From positions 11,283,638 to 11,347,637 of the forward strand of contig NC_134283.1 in the NCBI RefSeq assembly GCF_949628215.1: DNA of 64,000 nucleotides, written 5' to 3'. A program made the position numbers and the translations under genes. Under the pieces are notes generated by a model. It did no database searches. It was not told where the DNA came from and worked only from the letters and a program-made list of their open reading frames with translations. Shown here piece by piece: positions 29,494 to 41,800 of this stretch. This DNA is from Phalacrocorax aristotelis. Its lineage: Eukaryota > Chordata > Aves > Suliformes > Phalacrocoracidae. Position 1 is the stretch's first letter, and the number at the start of each line of letters is the position of its first letter.

Positions 29494-32466
29494 TTAGAGA
29501 AAATGCTATGTATTTTGAGGTTAAAAGTACTTTTCACAATGGAAATGGTTTAATACAGACATTTAAATTACTTTGGTTTCTAGAAAAACACACTTTTTAC
29601 AGTCCTAGGGTCTGATCTACTCCCACAAAGTTTAACACAAAGATAGTCACTCATTTTAAAAGCAGCAGAACCATGCCCTTGGAATATATTCTTTAAAATA
29701 TATTTACTATAAATGTTCATCATTACTGCAGTGAATAGCATACACATCTGAGGCTTAGGAATTTGCAGTATGAAATAGGAGGTGATTTTAACTTACGCTG
29801 TTTTGGTAATGTGCATATTAATTCAAAGTTCTAGCAAATTCCCTATGTATGATTTTTCAATTGTAAGTCAAGTCCCCAGTGGGAAGCAAAGACAGCTTTA
29901 AAGTACCATTCACACATAGTAATTCTTGGCACCCACTAAAGCAGAGTTTTGAGACTGGTGCTTCGCACCACTATGATTTCTGCAGCTAGTTTCCTTCCTC
30001 CCCTCTCAGTGGGGCTCCTGCTGGGAATGTAACACACATCACTGGAGTAAGCAGTGATGTGCCAGTCTGCATCTGCTACAAAGCAGCCTAAAAATAAAAT
30101 CCAATTGGACAATGCCATTTGGTGTACAGCAGCACATAGTCCAGTAACATAAACCAGGCTGTCAGCAAAGATAAATGATTGTTCAGCTACATGCCAAACA
30201 AATCTCAGGGTCTTAAAAAACCCTCTGATATTCATTTATAAACTTAATCTCTCAAAATTCATTATAATTTCAACGCAATGAATTTGTATCAGTGGAAGCA
30301 TAATGAGAATGTCTTAGCAAAATTTACTATTAATATTTTAAGAAATCAGCCCATCTTGCAGCTTGTTTCAGTTCAAGAAAGTTTGCTGGTAATGTACATT
30401 TTTTTCTAGAAGATGTCTACCCTTCAAATTGACATTTTTTCCTGTACATATCTGGTGAGCCCAATTCTTTGCCAGTATCTCTCTTTAAAATCCCAGTTCT
30501 GCAGACTGAATCTTTTAAAAAAGATCTACACGTGAATCTTGTTCTTTCTACAGCTTCTGTTTGAAACACCTGCCTGTATTTTTTTGCTTTGTGTATTATC
30601 AGACTCCTTGAATTTAAAAGGGTATGGTCATACAGAGGGCACAAATGACTGCAATGCTAATAATTGCAGGCTCCTAAGTTACAGGCACAGCTTTGTACCT
30701 CATCCTTCATCCTACCATACAGTTTTGCAGGTGGAAAACTCTCCAGATCTTTGCATTTTTGAGGTTTTTAAATTCCTATTAAATTGGATTTTGAGGATAT
30801 TTACAAATATTATTCTTAATTCATAAATTGCTGACCTTGAAACAGATGCCCACATTTATTTTATGTAACATGGGATTGCAATTAGACACAGAATGGAATC
30901 AGCTTAACTGCAGGTCCTGGGCCTTCCATGAGATCTATGTTTAAATGGATCTTACTGAAAGATCAGCATCATGATTTTAAAAAACATTAAGTAAAAACAT
31001 GACCGAAGCTAACAGGCTTTAAATATCTTTTGTTACTGCTACTATAGTTATGGCTGGAAATCCCTAAATTACATGTATACCATTGAATAGCTGGAGAAAT
31101 GAGCTTTACAAAGATTTCTGTTTATGTATTTTCAGAAAAATGATTACACACTCTGAAAAACATAGGGTATAAAACCACAACAGACTGAACTTCATTCTTA
31201 TTATGTACTGTGCTGGTTTGCCAATTCTACATGCATAAAAACCATGAGAGAGAGTGTTCCAAAGTATTATGAGCTTGATTTTCTCAGGAAACCACTATTC
31301 CTAGACTTGTGAGATGAAGCAAAACATGAAGTTGGATGGAACTTGCAATCAGAAAGCCAAAATTAGCAACCCTGAAGATTGTCAGTATGTTATTTAATCT
31401 ATATGAGGAGAAAAACAGAACTCCTGTCAGGGACACATGTCTAATCCCCAAATCCTACTTTTCTGAAACCATCACTGGGGTCACCCTGCGTACACAGTCA
31501 AGAGTTTGTTAGTTGGCACAGGGGTCAAGCTCACATGTTTGTGGGCAATTATTCCAGGAAATAGCAAATCATGTTACTTCAACAACTCTACAGATTATTT
31601 GTTCTCTAGAAACAATATTGAGTAGATTAGGGGATAGATGTGCATGTTGTACATTTTAATTTAAGAGCACAATAATAGAAGTTTTCCACTACTTTTATGA
31701 TTGTTATCTGATGTAGTCTTTATGACAGGACAGAATTGTCTCCAAAGTTGTACAGAAGAGAAGATATTTACATCTGCATTGTGTCCCCAACTCAGAATGT
31801 ATTTATAAGCCCTGATGCTACTGCAGTTTATTTACCATCTTCTTCTATTTGTAGCCTTCAGTATGGTGAAAACCAAAGATAAATATGACAAATCAACTCT
31901 GTATATTTTTATCATATCAATCTTTGTAAAAACAGGTAATTAATTTATTTGTCTCAGTATCTCAATTAAAGATAAGACAAATACATGTGTGTACCTGTGC
32001 ATGTATATATGTGTTCCCTGGCATGTTTTAAGGTTGCCTTTGAGCTGAATAAAAAGTGATTACAGCAAGCGTTACTGAAATATCAAAAATGATGAGCTTA
32101 TACTATATTGTCTTTATTTCATATTAAGGCAGCATGTGTTTAGCTTACTTAGAGGAAACTAAGCATAAGCTACTTTATTGTGATAAATTCACAAAAGGTT
32201 CCCTTGCTAATTAGTTCCCTTACTAATTAGGGTTTTTATTTCCTACATGACTATGCATTTCAATCTCTTCTCCTTTTTCTTCTATGCTAAACTGAACATC
32301 TGGCAGCTACATCACCATGTCTGAAATAGTCTCCCATTAAAAGGAAAAAGAGTATACTCCATATCCTATTAATTATTGCCTTCTCATATTCCAACTCTTG
32401 GAGTTATAAAGAGCATTGAGATCTACATACGGTGTGTTGACACTCAATACTACTATCAAAGCTTAA
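29494..32466. other. Intergenic, no recognised gene
   Basis: AT-rich with several short open frames (29936-30235 minus, 30539-30826 plus) that I do not recognise. A 16-bp tandem duplication lies at 32199-32230. Confidence 0.6.
32199..32230. repeat. 16-bp tandem duplication (15/16 identical)
   Basis: TTCCCTTGCTAATTAG is followed directly by TTCCCTTACTAATTAG. Confidence 0.9.
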
Positions 32467-32471
32467 CTTTG

Positions 32472-33052
32472 TGTCGTGGTTTAACCCCAGCCAACAACCA
32501 AGCCCCACACAGCCGCTTGCTCGCTTCCCACCCCATTGGGATGGGGGAGAGAACTGGAAGGGTAAGAATGAGAAAACTCGTGGGTTGAGATAAAGACAGG
32601 TTAACAGGTAAAGCAAAAGCTGCGCACACAAGCAAAGAAAAACAAGAAATTCGCGTGCTTCCCATGGGCAGGCAGGTGTTCTGCCATCTCCAGGAAAGCA
32701 GGGCTCCATCATGCATAATGGTTACTTGGGAAGACAAAACGCCATAATGCTGAACATCCCCCCATTCCTTCTTCCCACATGCTGAGCATGATGTCACATG
32801 ATGTGGAATATCCCTTTGGTCAGTTGGGGTCAGCTGCCCCGCTGTGTCCCCTTCCAAATTCTTGAGTATCTCCAGCCTTCTCAGTCGGTAAAGCATGAGA
32901 AGCTGAAAAATCCTTGATTTAATATAAGCGCTACTCAGCAACAACTAAAACATCAGTGTGTGATCAACATTATTTTAATACTAAATCCAAAACACAGCAC
33001 TGTACCAGCTACTAGGAAAAGAATGAACTCTATCCCAGCCGAAACCAGGACA
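32472..33052. mobile_element. Solo LTR of an avian endogenous retrovirus
   Basis: The 581-bp element begins TGTCGTGGTTTAACCCCAGC and ends GAAACCAGGACA, so it has TG...CA ends and a TGTC/GACA terminal inverted repeat. It is flanked by the direct repeat CTTTG at 32467-32471 and 33053-33057, a 5-bp target duplication. Internal blocks such as CTCGTGGGTTGAGATAAAGA and AACATCAGTGTGTGATCAAC recall a high-copy LTR family of neoavian genomes. No gag, pol or env sequence adjoins it, so it is a solo LTR left by recombination. The 5-bp duplication would suit an ERVL-like or gammaretrovirus-like group rather than ERVK, but the family is not certain. The 162-residue minus-strand frame inside it is not a gene. 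Confidence 0.93.
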
Positions 33053-33057
33053 CTTTG

Positions 33058-36000
33058 AAAGATCTCTATCACATCATTTCCCCACTCTAACTCTCGGAAT
33101 TCCAAAAGAAAACTAACATGCAAAATCCAACAACAGAAAACAACTGATTAATAGAATTTGTATGGCCTACAGATTGTTTTATTACCCCCTTATCTTTTAG
33201 CAACTGTTGGCTTGATGTTGTGTGCCTATAAGGATCTGAAGCATATATATTTGGGTTATAGTATCTTGATTCATCAGTGTGAAATTAAAAAAAAATGCAC
33301 CTGTAGGTACTATTTACCTGCTGATTTGAATTACTTAGCAGTGCACATACAAAGCTGAAAATCTTTCTTCCCCTCAAACCTCGGTTGTCAGTTGCTACTA
33401 CAGGGCTGTTGTCTCACAGTCCCTCATGCTGACAGGTAAGACAACTTGCACAAGAGTTGCACACTGCATAAATGCAGTTCTTGTGGGACTGAAGTTTTGT
33501 TTCGTGCCTTTTACACAAGCAAGAACTATGATCTGATCGTCTGATGCAGACTTGGTAGCTTTTTATACCTCCTTTTACAATACTGCAGTTGATTAGATGT
33601 CATGCAGAAAAGCTGGGCTGACAACTATCAGTTTCAACAAAGCTAAACACGATTTATATTAATGACAGATGAATCAGGACCTTTGGAGCCAAACCATAGT
33701 AGAGAGGTTTGCATTTGCCTCTTGAAACAAGGAGGATGTAGAAACTGAGACAGGGGATGCAGAGGGCACCTTTAACTAGCCCACTCAGACATAAAGGGCA
33801 CCTATCTGGCTTAGATGCTCTGATGCATTTGGAAGATGGTGAAGGATCTAAAATTATTGTGGGATGCCAGAGAAATAACTTCTGGTAGCCCTTAAACTTC
33901 AAGCAAATTAATACCCAACCGAGTATTTCCAGGTTGTGAAAAAGGCCACAGTAGAGTGAAGACAGTGAGACCTGCTCCTGCATCCTTGGCATGTGTCCAG
34001 CAGTGCAGGATATTTCCACCTAATAACACAGCCAGTTGGGTACCATTTTGGCTGAGGAAGTTTAAAAAGCAAGCAAACAAACAAAAAATCACTGGGTACT
34101 ATATTATCAGCTTTAGCTTAGTGATGAGCAGAGTGAGCTCCTCAAACCTGATGTCAGATTTTTCAAGGAGAACCAGGCCCAGGTGGTGCACCACAATGCA
34201 GGCAAACCAAATACAGTCTTGGCTGCAGTTACAGAGGAAGTATGAAAGTGCTAGAAGCTGACTAAACAAATCAAGAACCTGAAACCAGCCACTGAGGTCA
34301 ACTACGTTGTCTTTCCTGCTGCAGCCAGAGGTAAATGGTACTCAGCAAATCAAGTACTGCTAGCTGCAGTGGTCCCTTGGAAATCTGATGAGACTGGGTT
34401 GCCAAGTTTTACTAGGTAAGTTCCACTCTTCTCTGTCAACATCCTGAATATCTTCTCAAGCATAGGACAGACAGGTGGCCAAAGCTCCATCGTGGCCAAA
34501 GTCTATCTCATAGGCATCTCACATTTCATGATGTCACCAGGAGACCTGGACTGGTTTGGATAGGGGACCCAAAAGAGGCTCTGTATTGTGGGATTTAGCA
34601 AGAGTCATTTATGAAGGAAGCTTTGTCAGCCTCATATTTTGTTGTTCCTGAGAAATGCCTTCCCGTAAGTGGATTACTTAAATTCTGGTCGCAGTCAGGG
34701 CCTTTGAGTATTTCTGTAATTAATGAAGAAACTCTAGAGAAAAAGACTAGTTCATTCACATGTCATGTCTGCATCAGATCACAGCTTTTTCTACAACACT
34801 TTTCTGTATGTTATCAATTTAGCAAAGTTTCAGCCATGAGATATTGGCTTACATGTTTCTGTTACCCCGTTCAACCTACTTTCATAATTCCATGTTCTCC
34901 ATTACAAAATTAGTCCTTATTGGGCAGTTTTCCACAATACAAAATAATCTGTGTAGGCAAAAGGTCATAACAGTACCACTAAGGCAGCTGAAATTAAGTT
35001 GCCTTTGTTACAGTGCCCTAACAGAAACTAAGGCAACACAATAGCCTTCGGTCCCCCATTCAGTCCTCCTGCAACAATCCCATGTTGCAGGAACTACCAC
35101 ATGGAAATTCTTTAAAACAACTATTTAGGGTTCTTTTTAAATTGCATTAAATGTTTATATATATAGCTATAAACATATATAATTGTTGTGTGTTTATATA
35201 AACATAAATTAAATAATCTAGAATTCACCATTCATATGGTAGCATGTTTACTATAGACTATTAAAATAAGAATTATGTGTCCAATATAAGACAGTTACTA
35301 AAAAAGTAAAATTCTGTTATCTGAAACATACATAACACCTTACTGCAATCAGTCATACAAGGTCAAACAGACAAAACTTAATTTGGCAAGTAGCCTCTAG
35401 TTTCAGACATTTAGTAGAAGGGATATTATTTTTCTATGCCTGTTTATAAATGCCCTAGAATTAATTCTAAATTTTCTTTCACTTCTTAAATAGTGTTTAG
35501 ACTCTATTATATTAGAAGCCCTAAGTAACCTATTAATGAATTGGGTCAATTATATAGAACTACATTTTACTCTTAGTCAGAACCTTACAATGAATATACT
35601 TAAATGCCATATTAATTTCTAAGTAAAAAAAAAAAGTAGTCTAGTTCTCATTCACACATTTACAGCATATCTGTTTTATAACAATCTTCTAAGATATATT
35701 ATTACAAAATGTCAACAACAGTTCTTTGCGGCTCACAAGTATTCCCTCAACACCTCCATATTTGCTGCATACTTCGAACAGTTCTAAGCCAACAGCCAAG
35801 GGCTAACTAATGATGAATTCATACTCATTTGCTACTCATCAGAATAATTTTTTTAAATATAAAAACTTCTCCAGTATTTAGATGGTCATGCAAACTCTTT
35901 TACCACAGCTGGCTGAGAAGTACATTTTTGTGGTTTTGCAAGCTGATTCCTTTTTATGAAAGTTTTCAAGAAAACAAGCAAAATGAGATCCCAGACATCT

Positions 36001-38745
36001 GAATCACCAGACATTTAAAAAAAAAATCATACATATGTTTAAGCAGTTGACTTCCTGAAGCAAAAATATGAAATGCCAATGACCATTTTGTGCATGTAGT
36101 TGGGCGTAGTCCATTCCTGTGCCCATCTAGCTGGTCTCAACAGGCAAAGGATTTATGTCAGAGACTACTCCTCCATTTCAGCATAACTGGAGGAGAGTTT
36201 TTTAAGCAGAACAGCATTTTAAAAACAAACACATCTTCATCTCTGGACTAGGGACACTGACCTTAAAAATATCTGAAATTCTTCCACTGCCTGTAAACAA
36301 AAATGGACTGCAGGCAGTCATGATCATATGTCACTCTTACAAAACATTCTTACTCGTTGGCTACTTTTTGGAAAGGTTATTTGCTGTCAATCAAGTGACA
36401 CGTTCTGCTTATAATAATGGTGATGACATCAGACCTGTAGAAGAGAAGATTAGTATGGGGAGTCTAAATATATAAACTAGAAGGTCATGGGACACATCCA
36501 ACATCAATTGAAGTCAATGGCCTCCATTCACTTTGATCAAAACTTGATCAAATCATGTAGATCAGATCATGTAGATTAAGAGATTTTTTTAAAAAAATAA
36601 ATATATATTTATTTTCCCTATAGCCAGTATCATTGGCTTGCAGCCTAGGATTTTTTAAGGTGACCTGGATCTTTGATTTGTCTGACAAGAAAAGGTGATT
36701 GTCCCTATTTTCATTTTTATGTGGCCATATATAGTCAGTCGTGTTTACTCTTTCCAAAGTGGGACTTGCCCTGTGGAGGTAATGGCAAGAATTCTTCCAA
36801 ACAGGAGGCTAGGGGCTCTAACCACACATTTCTTTTGCCATTTGGTAGTGTTTACAAAGAAGCCGGGCAAGGCGCCAGTTCTCATTTTAAGCCTCAGGTT
36901 GGACACAATGGTCAGTCAATGTACTGAGGTGTATAAAGCATAGGTCAGCAGCTTTCCTGTCAGGCAGCAAATAACTAAATTTCACTTGTCTGAAATAGGA
37001 TTTTAGTTGTCCAGGGCTGCAGGACAAAAGGACTGTTCTCACCCTGACAGCTGGAATGGATGATTTGTGAAATGTATTTTTAGAAGTCTTATTTGCCTAT
37101 GTGTAGGCCTGCATTGTCAAACATTCAGACAGCAAGAGCAAGTCAGGCTACAAGCCACGAGGGCTGTGACATACTGTACAAACTGTATAGCATTTCTAGA
37201 TCTAAACCTGCATTTTTATTACTTCTCACCCTCCAACTGCAAATATACAGTCCAAATATTAATGCAATTCTACTGCTGTTCTTCCCGTACTTCAACATAC
37301 TATCAGTACAGCACTCACAGTAATTAGTAGCCACAAAGGGAAAAATCACTGCTGATACAATAGGACATTAGTGATCAAGTCTGTTTTCCAAAATCACCCT
37401 GGTTTTCTCCACACTTCCTTTTCCTAAACATATCTCTGTCTGATTAACAGAAGCAAGAATCTCTTGTAAATTAGCCTTTTCCTTTAACAAGACAAACCAT
37501 TCTTGAGGGGTTTTATTACTAACATTCATCCTTCTAATCTTATCCCACACCTTGCTGATACGCATATCCTTATTAACATTTACACATGGCTATTGTGCCA
37601 GTGCTGCTTTTTTTCCGAGCTAATGATTTCTTCCTCCTACAGCCCATGACATCAAGTTGCGCTCATAATACATTTCAAGGCTGGTTTCCTCTCTCTCTGA
37701 ACAACATTGTTGCATTTTTGTTTAAACAGTGCACCGGTTTCCTTCCCTTTCTATTCAATGGAGGTCTTGGAAAGCACTTTTTTACATATATGTAACATCA
37801 ATAGGAAAATAATAAATATAACTGAATTCACCTATTCTTTTCTGATTTACATATGACTTTACTAAAGAGTTAATTATACTACCATCTTTCAAAATATTTA
37901 GAATTCACAAAATAAAAAGTAGGATATTCAGTAAAAATATAGCACTGTAAGCATTCAGGAAAATAATTTTAATGTACAAGGTAAAAATAGATATCTACAC
38001 CAAATATTTTCTAGTCCTTAAGAGTTTCCTCTTTATTCTGCATTGGCTATTATGTACTTCTGCTGAATTGAATGCTTTCATACTCTGTTCATATTAAGAA
38101 GTGTGAACTTCCTATTTATTTCTCAGTCTGTCTTAAACTCCTACCATCTGGTTAAGGCATATTAGTTTTAAGGCTAGGATTCATACCAGTGTTCTGTGCC
38201 TTTATGCTCTTAATCTATAAACTTCATCTGTAATAAATTTCAAATGAAATGACTGATCTTTAGAGACAGTTATGTGTTAAAAGTTGTTACAGAGCACTGT
38301 AAAAAATGATAATAGTATGTGAATAAATCCAGCAAGTCAAAATAAAAAAATGTGCTCATTGTGTGTAACTCCACTGTAAGTGTTGACAGAACCAAATTCT
38401 GCACAGATCCACTGAATACAATTAAATCACTAGGGTAACAAAATATAGAGCAGATTTGCACATCTCCTGATAGTGTGAAAGAACACATTCGTGCATTGTA
38501 TTCAACTGTAGGACTAGGTCTGTAGAACAAATTTCTGCCTGTGAATACAGTACGCTTTAATCAGCATGGCTTATGTACTTTTGGGATCTATTGGTAAAAC
38601 TTCACGTTGATAAAACATATAGCACTATTAGAAAAAGCTCTGGTGAATGGCCATCAGCTAGTGCAATATAATTTGGCTGCTATTCATCAGGGTAGGAGAT
38701 TGTTGTGATCCTGTAAGCACCGTATCACACTCTTCTTATGACCAG
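33058..38745. other. Intergenic, no recognised gene
   Basis: AT-rich. Items seen are a 14-bp near-perfect tandem duplication (36547-36574) and two consecutive same-frame minus-strand open segments (37143-37565) that I cannot identify. No promoter or RNA gene is recognised. Confidence 0.6.
36547..36574. repeat. 14-bp tandem duplication (13/14 identical)
   Basis: ATCAAATCATGTAG is followed directly by ATCAGATCATGTAG. Confidence 0.85.
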
Positions 38746-39067
38746 GAACTACAAGGTACATAGCTGGGAGAGCAGAAGGGTTTCTGGAGAGCGGAAGATT
38801 TGCAGGTGGGAAATGTCAATAGCTCACCAGGGACTCTAGATTTCTTTTTGGACAGGCCTGGACTGGACATGTAACAAGACTCAAGTGTAAGTGGTAGTGT
38901 TTGCCTTAGTAAATCCTGATGCTTTCCTTCTTCCTACAGCAGTCCCTGGCACTGCTCTGCACTGGCTACATGACACAACCTCAGCACAAGAGCAACACCT
39001 GAGCTCCTGGAGAGCTGCTAGCAGCTAAAAAGCTCCAGACTGGCCACCCTGCTTCCCAAGGATAGGA

Positions 39068-39073
39068 AATAAA
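39068..39073 (+). terminator. Possible polyadenylation signal
   Basis: AATAAA is followed after about 17-20 nt by a GT-rich stretch (ATGTGTGTTTGTCTGTGTT), the arrangement of a functional poly(A) site. A good 3' splice-site sequence (CTTTCCTTCTTCCTACAG) ends at 38,939. No coding exon is attached, so this could be the end of a non-coding transcript or chance. Confidence 0.3.
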
Positions 39074-39089
39074 GGTATTCCTAAAAATG

Positions 39090-40590
39090 CATGTGTGTTT
39101 GTCTGTGTTAATCTCTCTCCCTCCATTCTTAAAAAAACCCCCAAACAACACAGAAACAAAATCAAGGAGGTATTTTGCCTTTTTTTAATCCATCCCAGTA
39201 TTTTGTTTTCTCTTTCTCTTCCTCTTCAGCTCCTTCCAACTTCCTTTACACTCAATTTTTCCACTTCATACACATACTTCTTTCCCATCAAAAACTTTTT
39301 GAAACCCCATCAGAGTCTTTTTAAACTTTTTTTTAAAAATCAATGTTTCATCTACCATTTAGTTAAAAGCATTAAAAAAAAAAAAAAAGGTACCCTCTCC
39401 AGCCCTTTACTGCACTCTTACAGCACAAAGAATACTCCAGCACCCCTCTCTCTTGGAGGAGCCAACAATATAACAGCCTTCTGTTCCCTTGCATGCTTTC
39501 CAAGTATTTCCCAGGTATCTCTTAATTTGAGGATAAATTTATGGGAAGAGATGTGCTTAGTAGACATGCAAGAATCAGAAAAGTTCGGAGGGAAGACACT
39601 GATGAGAAGCCCAGTCTGCCAGCAACCATCTGTCACAGAGAATGAAACAAAGCCACATATTGCTCCTAGGCAGCTCCCCACAGATACTACTTGAGGACTA
39701 TTTCTAGCTTGTGGCTAGAAGGTGTCCAATAAATTGACAATTTCACTTCTTCCCACAGAGTTTTCTGATTAGCAGCGCTGAAACTAGTGGAAATTACTGT
39801 TATTTTCACTTCATTACTATCATATCCAAGTGTGTGGGTGTGCAGGTTTCTTTTTGGGGGGTGGGGGAAGTAGAGCCAGATGATCAGATGCACAGCCCTG
39901 TAGACAAAATTTTTGCTTACATATATTCCAACAATTTTTAACTACTCTCTTACTATTACACGTTACCTTATTTTCTAACTTCTACCAGGCATTTTTGTAT
40001 GTTATTAAATGCTTGTTCCATTTCAAATGTAAGATTCTAAATAAGCCTTGGAAATAAAAAATAATCACTTTCTAATGAGACAGGATTAACAGAAGACTAT
40101 TTCTATGGAAATAGGATTTGAAAGCACATCATATTGCACAGCAAACTTTTCTGCATAAAATCTGCATTAAGCCTGATAAATAGTAACAAACCAGTTTAAA
40201 CTCACACGGCAAAGCCATTATAGACCAGGCCTGTTTCTGAACAATTCCTAAAGCTGGTAGCACCATGACAATTATGTCAAAGGGATCAATTTGAGACAGT
40301 TTTTGTGCATTTTAGATAAATGGGTTTATTTGGGAATTAACAGCAGTGTTGAATTCTGCAGTTTCTACAGCTAGTGATTTTGAATGGAAGAGCCATACGG
40401 TACTTTGCAGGTGCCACTGGTGATCTCCCTCACGAATTGCTCTACTGAGGAAGGACACTGCGCCTGGCCATAAAACAACACAATGAGAAACCTCATAATT
40501 TCAAGCACATATAAAATATACACTGATTTCCACCCCCTCCCAACCCCCCTTCTCCCCTTTTCCTCTGCCTGGCCGTCCCTCACCCTCGTT
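39090..40590. other. Sequence upstream of the second CpG island
   Basis: The first 0.3 kb is rich in pyrimidines and A-runs (A15 at 39374-39388) and contains a 199-residue plus-strand frame that I do not recognise. The rest is AT-rich until the island begins. Confidence 0.6.
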
Positions 40591-41800
40591 CCCCTGCACC
40601 CAGCGCAGCCGGGGCCCGTCCCGGGCGGTCCCTGTCACCCCCTCCCTGGGACAACCCCGCCCCTGCCTCGCCTCACACCCGTGGCCCTGGCGACACCCCC
40701 GCCCCAGGGGACCCCCGGTGCCGCCGCTGCCCGCCCCCTGCTCCTCCTCGCTCCCACCGCCCCCTGCCCTTCCCTCACCCCTCCGCCGGCGGCCGCCCGC
40801 CCTCTCCCGCCTTCCCCTTCCCGCTGTCACTCGCGGCTCCGCCCGCCCCCTCGCCCAGCCCCTCCCCGGCGCCCGGCGGAGGAGCCGCCGTTTCCGGAGT
40901 ACACAGAGCGGGGCTGGCCGCGCGGCGGGGGCTGTCGCGGGCAGGTGAGTGAGCGCCGCCGAGCCCCTGATCCCGCCGGCCCGCCGGCCTTCCCCCGGCC
41001 CGGGCTGGCCCCGGCTGCTGCCTGCGGGCGCCGGCGGGCCGGCCGGCAGCAGCCCCGCAGCTCAGCCGGCGGGGCCCTGGCGGTGCGAGGCACCGGGCTG
41101 GCATGGAGTCGTTACCGCCGCTCCTCCCTCCTTGGGCGCCTGAGGGGGACGGGGCGCGGAGAAGGGCAGCCGGCGCCCTGCGGCAGCTCGGGGGAGCCCC
41201 CTGGGCCGCGGCGGGGGGCGCCGGCGGTTGCTGGGAGGAGTCGCCGGCGGCGTCTGGAGGAGCCCCGGCCGGGGGGAGGGCGGCGGTGCCCCGGGGCGCG
41301 GCCCGGGGGTTGTCTCCGCGCTCCCTCGGCGGGGCCGCGCCGGGCCGGCCCTGTGGCGGTACGGCGGGGGCAGCCTCGGTACGGCGGGGGCGCGCAGCTC
41401 GGGGCGGTGGCGAGGCTGCGGCCGCCCCTTCCCGCCGCCGTGACCCGTGTGCGGGCAGCCCGGGGAGCGCGGCGGGTCCGGGACTGCGCCTGCGGGAATT
41501 CCTGCGCACCTTCCTGCTAAATAGTGACCGAGGGCCTCCCGGGCGCCAGCCTGCCCCGGCCCGGCAGCGAGACCCCTCCGCGGGGGCCTCGCCTCAGGGC
41601 GGCGCGGCGCTGCCCCGGCTCGGCCCGGTGGGGCGGCCGCGCGGGCCTCCCGGGCGGTGCCGGTGGGACCTGCCCCTCCTTGGGGGCTGTCACGTCGGCC
41701 TCCTGAAAGCACACCTCGTCACGCAGCTCGCGGGGGGTTTCTGGGCGCCCCCGGCCCAAAGGCCTGCGGGGCGGTGCGCCTTCCGCTTGGCGGCCACTGC
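40590..41800 (+). promoter_or_regulatory. CpG island and probable promoter of a rightward gene
   Basis: A strongly GC- and CpG-rich block of about 1.2 kb stands in AT-rich DNA, which in vertebrates usually marks a promoter. Within it the plus strand has a very strong donor, GGGCAG|GTGAGTGAGC, after 40,944, suggesting a first exon. No TATA box is seen. Long open frames on both strands here (for example 40483-41520 plus, 41103-41936 plus and 40775-41509 minus) are arginine-, proline- and glycine-rich with no domain, as expected from GC-rich DNA. Transcription in the opposite direction from the same island is possible too. Confidence 0.85.
40850..40944 (+). other. Probable non-coding first exon of an unidentified gene (5' end uncertain)
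   Basis: The right border is the donor CAG|GTGAGT. The left border is not visible and is set only as a guess inside the island. The segment has no in-frame ATG before the donor, so the exon would be 5' UTR. The gene's coding exons would lie beyond 64,000 or be too short to recognise. In mammals GARRE1 (KIAA0355) lies next to GPI and, as I recall, has a non-coding exon 1 and a long intron 1. There, however, it is in tandem with GPI, so that identity is only a hypothesis. Confidence 0.45.

Noticed and set aside
32456..32944. 162-residue minus-strand frame (and 32404-32712)
   Set aside because: It lies almost wholly within the solo LTR, and LTRs of this kind do not encode protein.
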